From: Parabacteroides goldsteinii
Lineage (GTDB): Bacteria; Bacteroidota; Bacteroidia; Bacteroidales; Tannerellaceae
DNA length: 64,000 bases
Direction: 5' to 3'
NCBI RefSeq assembly: GCF_015550595.1
Contig: NZ_JADNBB010000002.1
Location: 248,001 to 312,000 of the forward strand
Shown: one piece after another, positions 46,899 through 54,413 of the stretch
How the letters are laid out: the number at the start of each line of letters is the position of its first letter
How positions within the stretch are numbered: position 1 is the first letter of the stretch
Program-made: the position numbers and the translations under genes
The notes under the pieces: model-generated
What the model was told of the DNA's origin: nothing
What the model saw: the letters and a program-made list of their open reading frames with translations, nothing else
Databases searched by the model: none

Positions 46899-49040
46899 AT
46901 GAAAAATATAGTTTTATCAATACTAATACTATGGTTTATAAATCCCGGAGTATATGCCGACCAAGTTGTCTACTTGTCTCCTACGGGTAGTGACGATGGG
47001 AAAGGGACGGTTGAATCCCCTTATTATTCACTGAATAAAGCGATAGAAGGGCAGTTGGATAACCGGAGTGAAACGGATACTTTGTTTATAAAGGTGGCAA
47101 CAGGCAACTATTATATGGATCGTCCTTTTGTTATTGATCGACCGTCTTCTCGTCCGATTATCATCCAATCGGACGGAGACGTAGGTAAACCTTGTTTCAT
47201 AGGTGGTGTGTCTGTTAAGGGTTGGCAAAAATATGGAGATAAGTTATACCGGGCTTATGTGCCGGAGGTGACCCGTTATGGATTGGAGTTTGAGCAATTA
47301 TATGTAAATGGAAAGCGGGCAATTCTGGCCCGTACTCCCAATACGGACTGGTATTATGTAAAAAGTTCTTCCGAGACTCCCTTTGTGGAGGATGTCCGCT
47401 TTGCTGATTATGCCGTTCAGCGGATTAATCTCAATCAGGAAGACTGGCAGGAGATGAGTAAACTACAACTTTCCGATTTGCAACAGTTGAAATTCCGGTT
47501 TTATCACAAATGGGATATCACTCATAAACGTGCGGCCTATGTGGATGTCGATTCAGCTTTTATTTATGTGAATGGGAAGGGGATGCATCCCTGGAACCAG
47601 ATACGGGAAGGTTCCCGCTATTTGATGTATGATTATATGGAAGCGTTGGATACACCGGGCGAATGGTATCTTGACAGGAATACGGGATATCTGTATTATA
47701 TGCCTTATGAAGGGGAGAACATGGAAACTGCCGAGTCCTTTGTACCTTCGCTTGAACAGCTGGTTGTGTTTAAAGGGGAAGCCGGAAGTCCGGTGAAACA
47801 TGTGACATTTGAAAACATCTCTTTTCAATATAGTTCCTATCGAATGCCGGAACATGGAGAAGAGCCTATGCAGGCGGCTGCCTTTACTAAAGCTGCGTTA
47901 TCATTTGATTTCTCCGAATATATATCTTTGATCAATTGCGAAATAGGTCATACCGGAACTTACGCTGTCTGGTTCAGGCAAGAGTGTCACAATAATAAAG
48001 TGGAACATTGTTACCTGGCTGATTTGGGTGCTGGTGGTATTAAAATTGGCGAACCTTATTTCAGGTCAGATAATCGTAAGGTCACCAGCCATAATGTGAT
48101 ACATAATAATATTATAACGCATGTCGGACGTGAATTGCCCAGCGGTATTGGAGTTGCTATCTTTCACAGTAGCGATAATCAAGTGACTCATAACGAGATT
48201 TCCGATCTATACTATTCCGGCGTTTCTGTCGGTTGGGTGTGGGGATATAATGACTCTCCGGATCTTTGGACACATCATCTCAATTCTAGGGGAGAAGCTG
48301 AGTTTTACCAGGCAAAACTGAAAAGTCCGGCTGTCAGGAATATCATCTCATATAACCATATCCATCATATCGGCTGGGGAGAACTGTCGGATATGGGAGC
48401 TGTTTATACGCTCGGCGAATCGGAAGGAACGAAGGTGACATATAATGTCATACACGATGTCTTGTCTTACGACTATGGCGGCTGGGGACTTTATACAGAT
48501 GAAGGTTCTACCGGTGTGGAGATGAGCAACAATTTGGTATATCGGTGTAAAAGCGGTGGCTTCCACCAGCATTACGGCAAGGATAATAAGATAGAGAACA
48601 ATATCTTTGCTTTCGGTCATTATTATCAGGCACAATACACTCGTGCAGAATCACATCTGTCATTCCATTTCAAGCACAATATCATCTTACATAATCAGGG
48701 AGAAACATTGGCTGGTGTCTGGGAGACTGGTTTGTTGGATATTGATTCTAATCTGTATTGGCATTTGAACGGTGAACCTAAGTTTGGCAAATATGCATTC
48801 AAAGAATGGAAGAAGCTGAAAGAACCTCATTCCGTCTATGCCGACCCTCTGTTTAAGGCCCCTTTATCGGATGATTATACCCTGTTGTCTTCAAAGGCTG
48901 TCCGGAAAATAGGATTCAAGCCTTTTGATTATTCGAAAGCGGGTGTCTACGGAGAAAAAAACTGGGTGGAGAAGGCCTGCCTGAGTCCGCAGACGTTGGA
49001 TGATTTTCAACAGAAAAGTCGGGAACGATTGAAGAAATAA
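46899..49040 (+). CDS. Secreted right-handed beta-helix protein, possibly GH141-like
   Basis: 713 residues with a signal peptide (ends near GVYAD). VVYLSPTGSDDGKGTVESPYYSLNKA is the DUF1565-like start, LYVNGKRAILARTPN (about 130-145) is the linker that the broken gene at 19564 lacks, and repeats such as NNIITHVGRELPSGIGVAIFH, HNEISDLYYSGVSVGW and NNLVYRCKSGGFHQHYG form the beta-helix (about 300-600). The overall plan resembles GH141 (fucosidase/xylanase) and related families, but I did not confirm catalytic residues. It lies between the sulfatase and a GH97 gene. Confidence 0.8.
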   Translation: MKNIVLSILILWFINPGVYADQVVYLSPTGSDDGKGTVESPYYSLNKAIEGQLDNRSETDTLFIKVATGNYYMDRPFVIDRPSSRPIIIQSDGDVGKPCFIGGVSVKGWQKYGDKLYRAYVPEVTRYGLEFEQLYVNGKRAILARTPNTDWYYVKSSSETPFVEDVRFADYAVQRINLNQEDWQEMSKLQLSDLQQLKFRFYHKWDITHKRAAYVDVDSAFIYVNGKGMHPWNQIREGSRYLMYDYMEALDTPGEWYLDRNTGYLYYMPYEGENMETAESFVPSLEQLVVFKGEAGSPVKHVTFENISFQYSSYRMPEHGEEPMQAAAFTKAALSFDFSEYISLINCEIGHTGTYAVWFRQECHNNKVEHCYLADLGAGGIKIGEPYFRSDNRKVTSHNVIHNNIITHVGRELPSGIGVAIFHSSDNQVTHNEISDLYYSGVSVGWVWGYNDSPDLWTHHLNSRGEAEFYQAKLKSPAVRNIISYNHIHHIGWGELSDMGAVYTLGESEGTKVTYNVIHDVLSYDYGGWGLYTDEGSTGVEMSNNLVYRCKSGGFHQHYGKDNKIENNIFAFGHYYQAQYTRAESHLSFHFKHNIILHNQGETLAGVWETGLLDIDSNLYWHLNGEPKFGKYAFKEWKKLKEPHSVYADPLFKAPLSDDYTLLSSKAVRKIGFKPFDYSKAGVYGEKNWVEKACLSPQTLDDFQQKSRERLKK

Positions 49041-49069
49041 CAAGATACAAACACTTTATAAGAAACAGA

Positions 49070-50992
49070 ATGAATAAACGAATTCTATCAGGAGCCTTTC
49101 TGATTGCTTTATTGGGAATGTGCTCATCATGTACAAATAACGACTATACGTTATCCTCACCTGACGGCAACCTGGTTATGCAACTCCATCCGAATGAGGA
49201 GGGAGAGTGGACTTATTCTTTTCAGGCGGAAGGTACTCCGCTCATCAACGAATCTGAATTGGGATTTGACCTGGTTGGTGGCGATGACATACCGGGCGAA
49301 GGCTGGAAAGTCAATGATGTCTCCAAGAGAGAAGTGCGCGATGTATGGAAACCGATATGGGGAAAACGTACGGAGGTTGATGACCATTTCAATGAAGTGG
49401 TCCTTGAATTGAGCCGCAAAGGTGCTTTCCCCGAAAAGATCACCTTGGTGGCACGTGCCTACAACGACGGCGTAGCTTTCCAATACCGTATTCCCGAAGA
49501 CACGGCGGGAGAGGCCAAGGTGGAATCGGAAGAAACCTCCTATAACTTTGCCGGCGATTATACGGCATGGTATTACAACGGTGAGTATCACAATCTCGGT
49601 CCGGAGAAATTGACGGAAACCGGAGAGGAACGATTGCCTGTAATGATGATCCAAGCCGGCGACCGCCATTTTATGGCTATCCATGAGGCAGACTTGCGTA
49701 TGGGCGAACCGCTTCGGTTGAAGTCGGAGAAAGGGAAAACGGAATTTACCGTGGCTTCCAAACCGTCTGCCTTGGTTCCCGGATATGCCTCCGCCTGGCG
49801 TGTCATCATGCATGGCAACCAGCCGGGTGAACTGGTCGACTCGCATTTAATAGAACTTCTCAACCCCGACCCGGATCCCTCGTATGACTTTTCCTGGGTG
49901 AAACCGAGCGTCGCCTTGTGGGATTGGCGTATCGACGGTGCGGAATGGGAAGGTTTTAAATATACGATGTCTTACCCTTCCTGGATTCGGATGGTAGACT
50001 TCGCAGTTGAGCAAGACTTCAAATACCTGGTGCTGGATGCCAACTGGTACGGTCCTGAGTTTGAGTCGGATTCCGACCCGACGAAGGGAGACAAGGCACG
50101 CGATGTGCAAAAGCTGATTGCATACGGCACTGAAAAGGGCGTAGGCATCTGGCTGTATCTGAATGATGTGGGAGGACGCAAGTACCCTATCGAGGAGACA
50201 TTGAAACAATATGGTGAATGGGGTGCTGCCGGTGTGAAATACGGATTTATGAGTGGAACACAGGAGGAGAAAAACCATCGTACACGGATGATAACCGAAC
50301 TATGTGCGCAAAATCATCTGCTGGTGGATTATCACGACGGTCCTGTTCATCCCTACGGGCAGATGCGTACTTGGCCGAACGCTGTCACGCGCGAATACAA
50401 TTTTGCCCAGTTGGATGCTCACCGCGTGTTCGAACCGAAGACCTTCGTCACTTCCGTATTCGTCAATATGGTGGCCGGGCCGTTGGATATGAACAACGGT
50501 ATGTTTGACTTGCGCCAGGGACCTACCACCCGCGTGGACAATAATCAGGAATGTCCTTCGACCGTCGTATCTGAGGCGGCTCGCACCTTGATAACCTTCT
50601 CCGGTGCCACTATTCTTCCGGATATCCCTGAGTATTATAAGAAATATCCGGAGTTACTCGATTTCATCTCTTCCCAGAAGATGCCTTGGAAGGAGAGTCG
50701 TACATTGCAAGGTGTAATTGGCGAATACATTGTCATGATGCGTCAGACGGAGGAGGCTTATCTGGTAGGCGCAGCCACGAATGAATCCGGTCGTACTATC
50801 AACCTGTCGCTTGATTTTCTGGCTGAAGGTAACTATTGGGCTGAGATTGTGGAGGATGGAGATAATGGGCATTATCAAAACAATCGGGAAACGTATAAAG
50901 CTTCGAAGAAAGAGGTGACCAGTAAGGATACGATTACGCTTACGTTGGCACCAGGCGGAGGCGCTTGTTTGAAAATTACAAAGAGAAAGTAA
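49070..50992 (+). CDS. GH97-family lipoprotein with atypical active site
   Basis: 640 residues; lipobox LGMCSSCTNND. N-terminal GH97 sandwich (DYTLSSPDGNLVMQLHP) and barrel (WVKPSVALWDWRIDGAEW, about 280). The retaining nucleophile is absent (VKYGFMSG). The SusB-type base region is DYHDGPVHPYGQMRTWPN with Asp423, but 24 residues on, where an acid Glu is expected, there is Gln447; Glu442 (TREYN) or Asp449 are nearby. This may be a distinct subfamily with a shifted acid or an altered function. A 30-nt gap separates it from the beta-helix gene. Confidence 0.85.
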   Translation: MNKRILSGAFLIALLGMCSSCTNNDYTLSSPDGNLVMQLHPNEEGEWTYSFQAEGTPLINESELGFDLVGGDDIPGEGWKVNDVSKREVRDVWKPIWGKRTEVDDHFNEVVLELSRKGAFPEKITLVARAYNDGVAFQYRIPEDTAGEAKVESEETSYNFAGDYTAWYYNGEYHNLGPEKLTETGEERLPVMMIQAGDRHFMAIHEADLRMGEPLRLKSEKGKTEFTVASKPSALVPGYASAWRVIMHGNQPGELVDSHLIELLNPDPDPSYDFSWVKPSVALWDWRIDGAEWEGFKYTMSYPSWIRMVDFAVEQDFKYLVLDANWYGPEFESDSDPTKGDKARDVQKLIAYGTEKGVGIWLYLNDVGGRKYPIEETLKQYGEWGAAGVKYGFMSGTQEEKNHRTRMITELCAQNHLLVDYHDGPVHPYGQMRTWPNAVTREYNFAQLDAHRVFEPKTFVTSVFVNMVAGPLDMNNGMFDLRQGPTTRVDNNQECPSTVVSEAARTLITFSGATILPDIPEYYKKYPELLDFISSQKMPWKESRTLQGVIGEYIVMMRQTEEAYLVGAATNESGRTINLSLDFLAEGNYWAEIVEDGDNGHYQNNRETYKASKKEVTSKDTITLTLAPGGGACLKITKRK

Positions 50993-51003
50993 AAAACTTC
51001 ATC

Positions 51004-53253
51004 ATGAGAAACTTATTAATTATTACAGGTTTATGGATGGCATCGGTATTTTCGTTGAGTAGTGCCTATGCTATAGGGGATATCAAACCTTTGGTAAGAT
51101 ATCATCAAAATAATAAAGTAGTGGCTTCTACCTCTTTTGAGGAGAAGGGAACTTCGATAGTAACAGACTCCAAAGGGTGTCAGTGGGTATTGAGAACAGA
51201 TAAACAACCGGTTCCAGGCGACAAAACAGCACTTGATTATACTTTTACCTGGGAGTTGAAAAAAGGGATGGCGGAGAATGTCTCGTTTGCCGTAGATTTT
51301 GAAATGGACGAGTGGACGCCGGATAATTATGTCTTTGTCCCTGCTATCGTTTATGACGGGAACCGGTTTGCTACCAAGGATATCGGTTATCCTCCTTTTT
51401 GGTATGATAAAGCCGAGTGGCGTGTGGATATGCCTACGACTGTCACCTCTTCTCAACCTACATTGGGCAGGAAAGGCGAACCGTCTAAACCGATTGAGTT
51501 GACTTCCGGTAATGCATCCACTCCTTTGATGGCTTACTTCTCGGAAAAGGATCGTAAGGCTTGGATGGTGCAGACCAACCAGGGAAATGATTTAGGCGAT
51601 TATGGTTTGACCATAATGGAAAATGAAGATCGTTCGGAGGCTACTTTTTCTATCACGGCTCCTGTTACACGTACTGGCAATGGAGCTGATATTCCGGCAA
51701 CCCTGAAAGAGGGAGAAAGAGTGTCTATCTCTTGTCGCGTGTACGACTTTAAAGCAAAACGGTTGAATGATATGATGGATCGTTTTGTAGAGGTTCGTAA
51801 GGAGTTCAATAAGAGTGAACGTCATGACGTGGTGCCTTATAGCCATTTGTGGACGTTGATGAACAATCTGTACCAAACTCGCCGCTGGGATGATCGTATC
51901 AATATGTATTGGTTGAGTGATGTAAAAGATAAAGCAAGCTGGAATTTCATTTGGCAACTGGGGTGGTGCGGAGGTGGCCAGGCTACTTATCCTATCCTTT
52001 TGAGGGGAACTGATTCAGATAAGGAACGTGCCATGAAGAACCTGGATGCTATTTATGATCGCACGCAAGCCAAGTCCGGTTTCTTTTATGCCTATGGCGA
52101 TGGCAAAGAGTTCTATGGATTTGGGTACGGGAAGCCATTGGAAGATAATGTAACATTTGTTCGTTCGCAAGGTGACTGGTTATACCTTGCGCAATTACAG
52201 ATGAATCTGCTGAAGTCGAGGGATGAACAGGTAAAAGTTTCTTGGAAGGAAGGTACGCGTAAACAGGCGGATGCCTTTGTCCGTCTATGGGATAAATATG
52301 GTCAGTTCGGTCAGTTCGTAGATGTGGAGACTGGTGATATTTGTATAGGCAATTCATGCGCAGGGGCTATTGTTCCTGCCGGTTTGGCTATGGCGGCTAA
52401 GACCTATAATAACCCGCACTACCTGGAGGTTGCCACATTAGCGGGACGATGGTTCTATGACGAGTATGTCAAGAAGGGTTACACTACCGGGGGACCGGGT
52501 GAGATTTTGTCAACACCGGATAGTGAATCGGCTTTTGCTTTGTTCGAATCTTTTATGGTGCTTTATGAAGAGACGGGGAATAAAGAGTGGTTGAACTATG
52601 CAGCAGAATTGTTACCGGTTTGTGCCAGTTGGACAGTCTCTTACGACTTTCACTTTCCTAAAGGATCAGCTATGGAGAAAGCGGGTGCTCATGCTACCGG
52701 TGCGGTTTGGGCTAGTGTAGCCAACAAACATGGTGCACCTGGTATCTGTACTTGGTCCGGACATAGTTTGTTGAAATATTATCGTGCGACGGCAGACAGG
52801 CGTGCGCTTGATTTGTTGGAAGACATAGCTCATGGATTACCTCAATATGTCAGTCGCCAGGAATGTCCGATCGGTTCCATGCCTTGGGGAGGAATGTGTG
52901 AGCGTGTCAATTTGAGTGATTGGGAAGGTAAAAGTGGAGTTGGCGGCAATATTTTTGCCTCTTGCTCTTGGTGTGAAGTTGGTGCCTTGTTGACAGTTAC
53001 CCAGATTCCAAGTATTTATGTACAAACAGACCGACAGGAGGTAACTGTATTCGACCACCTGAAGGTTGAAAAGAAGCAGGGAGGCGATGGCCGTATAGTA
53101 TTGAAAATAACCAACCCCACGACTTACTCTGCCGATGTACGGATTTTAGCGGAAACTTCCGAAGAAGCACGCAGCGTATTGATGCCGGCTTCCGTGAATG
53201 AGCTGGAGTCTCTCTCCCTGAATCCGGGAGAGACTAAAGAAATTAATCTCTGA
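51004..53253 (+). CDS. Putative secreted (alpha/alpha)-barrel glycosidase, family not assigned
   Basis: 749 residues from ATG 51004, which starts a clear signal peptide (LLIITGLWMASVFSLSSAYA); the frame extends 39 bp upstream from a TTG inside the GH97 gene, an unlikely start. Residues 25-280 are beta-rich. Residues 290-640 look like helical hairpins with Trp/Gly-rich loops (WQLGWCGGGQATYPILL, GDWLYLAQLQMNLL, GGPGEILSTPDSESAFALFESF, GAHATGAVWASVANKHG), the layout of (alpha/alpha)6 glycosidases and lyases. The end is a small beta-domain. I cannot name the family. Last gene of PUL 4. Confidence 0.6.
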   Translation: MRNLLIITGLWMASVFSLSSAYAIGDIKPLVRYHQNNKVVASTSFEEKGTSIVTDSKGCQWVLRTDKQPVPGDKTALDYTFTWELKKGMAENVSFAVDFEMDEWTPDNYVFVPAIVYDGNRFATKDIGYPPFWYDKAEWRVDMPTTVTSSQPTLGRKGEPSKPIELTSGNASTPLMAYFSEKDRKAWMVQTNQGNDLGDYGLTIMENEDRSEATFSITAPVTRTGNGADIPATLKEGERVSISCRVYDFKAKRLNDMMDRFVEVRKEFNKSERHDVVPYSHLWTLMNNLYQTRRWDDRINMYWLSDVKDKASWNFIWQLGWCGGGQATYPILLRGTDSDKERAMKNLDAIYDRTQAKSGFFYAYGDGKEFYGFGYGKPLEDNVTFVRSQGDWLYLAQLQMNLLKSRDEQVKVSWKEGTRKQADAFVRLWDKYGQFGQFVDVETGDICIGNSCAGAIVPAGLAMAAKTYNNPHYLEVATLAGRWFYDEYVKKGYTTGGPGEILSTPDSESAFALFESFMVLYEETGNKEWLNYAAELLPVCASWTVSYDFHFPKGSAMEKAGAHATGAVWASVANKHGAPGICTWSGHSLLKYYRATADRRALDLLEDIAHGLPQYVSRQECPIGSMPWGGMCERVNLSDWEGKSGVGGNIFASCSWCEVGALLTVTQIPSIYVQTDRQEVTVFDHLKVEKKQGGDGRIVLKITNPTTYSADVRILAETSEEARSVLMPASVNELESLSLNPGETKEINL

Positions 53254-53263
53254 AATACTTATG

Positions 53264-54154
53264 TTATAACTTGAAATTCTGCTTTCTGAACTCTAGTGGA
53301 GAAACCCCCATCACATTGGAGAACGTACGGGAGAAGTATTGAGACTCTTTAAAGCCAAGCTTGTGAGCGATCTGATTCACCTTCATATCTGTTTGGATCA
53401 GGAGCTTGCAGGCTTTGTCTATTTTCAGGCGGATGAAATAGTCCATTGGGGGATGTCCGATCTCTTTGACAAATTTGCGATAGAAATAGGATTCCGAATA
53501 ACCGCAGAAGTTGGCAAAGTCCGTAATTTTCAGGTTCGATTCGATATTATCATTCATGAAATGTACCACACGGTTGATTATGTTTTCCGAATACTCCTTT
53601 TGCCGGAAGCGGTTACGGTAGATATCGATGAAAAGGAACGATCCCAGGAAATGGGCAAAACATAGATTGGCATAATGCATATGATCCATGTCCGTACTCT
53701 CATTCAGAGTGTTGAACATCTCTTCGAACAAATCGATCCGTTCCTCTATCCGCGACTGTGCAGAGGGAGGGACCGATGTCGGCTTATCGAAACGGGAGGA
53801 GAAAAGAGGCGCTTTGCTTCCTCTGAAATGTAACCAGTAAATAGTCCAGGGATCTTCTTCGTCTGCTCCGTAAGCATGCGGAATGTGGCGTGGAAGTATG
53901 ATGAATTGATTAGCCTCCAGTATTTTCCGTTTTCCGTATAATTCGACCCATCCCCGTCCGTCCTTGCAATAAATGAACAGATATTCGTCACATCCTTCGG
54001 GACGGTTTATATAATGGTGGGAAGCACGCGCAAAAAAGCCCATGGAATAAAGATACAGGTCGCCTGTGAGGGGACTATCTTCCATCAGATTGATCATAGG
54101 GATCGGCAGATAGATGAAACGTTCGCCGGAAAAACCAAGTTCTACTTTTGCCAT
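53264..54154 (-). CDS. AraC-family transcriptional regulator
   Basis: 296 residues from the ATG at 54154. The frame also opens at a GTG (54202) inside the conserved element at 54189, but MAKVELGFSG begins a typical N-terminus. N-terminal cupin ligand-binding domain (about 10-140; HHYINRPEGCDEYLFIYCKDGRGWVEL, RHIPHAYGADEEDPWTIYWLHFRG) is followed by two helix-turn-helix motifs (LKITDFANFCGYSESYFYRKF; VNQIAHKLGFKESQYFSRTF, then MGVSPLEFR). It likely responds to a sugar and is divergent from the alpha-mannosidase-like gene at 54414. It converges with the gene ending at 53253, 10 bp away. Confidence 0.93.
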   Translation of the reverse strand: MAKVELGFSGERFIYLPIPMINLMEDSPLTGDLYLYSMGFFARASHHYINRPEGCDEYLFIYCKDGRGWVELYGKRKILEANQFIILPRHIPHAYGADEEDPWTIYWLHFRGSKAPLFSSRFDKPTSVPPSAQSRIEERIDLFEEMFNTLNESTDMDHMHYANLCFAHFLGSFLFIDIYRNRFRQKEYSENIINRVVHFMNDNIESNLKITDFANFCGYSESYFYRKFVKEIGHPPMDYFIRLKIDKACKLLIQTDMKVNQIAHKLGFKESQYFSRTFSNVMGVSPLEFRKQNFKL

Positions 54155-54188
54155 AATACATGTAATCGGATTGACACTGTAAAGTAAG

Positions 54189-54254
54189 CAATAATAATCC
54201 ACGGAATAAGCAATTATTTGCTATTTATTATTGAAATTGTAGTTTCTAATTTTG
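54189..54254 (+). promoter_or_regulatory. 66-bp conserved promoter element, copy D (between araC-type gene and GH38)
   Basis: CAATAATAATCCAC start; box TAATTTTG at 54247-54254; 160 bp before the ATG at 54414 and 34 bp upstream of the divergent regulator's ATG at 54154. The hairpin retains 12 of 16 pairs, including a compensatory G-C to A-T change at the sixth pair. No plus-strand gene ends close upstream, so this copy is not needed as a terminator. The leader to 54413 has no other clear signal. Confidence 0.75.
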
Positions 54255-54413
54255 CTTAAACTTACACTTTACCTTATACCTCGTCGCAGTAATGGTGAAG
54301 TAAACAGAATATCGCAAGATTGTATAAGTAAACAATCGGAATGTCTATTGAATAGGAAGTAAAAGCTCTTTTATTTTGTATGATGTGTAAATAGTTAATC
54401 TAAATGTAATAGA

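Noticed and set aside
50965-51003. TTG start overlapping the GH97 gene
   Set aside because: The ATG at 51004 begins a clean signal peptide; the upstream codons just overlap the end of the previous gene.
54155-54202. GTG start extending the AraC protein by 16 residues
   Set aside because: The start lies within the shared promoter element and the added residues do not resemble an AraC N-terminus; ATG 54154 is preferred.
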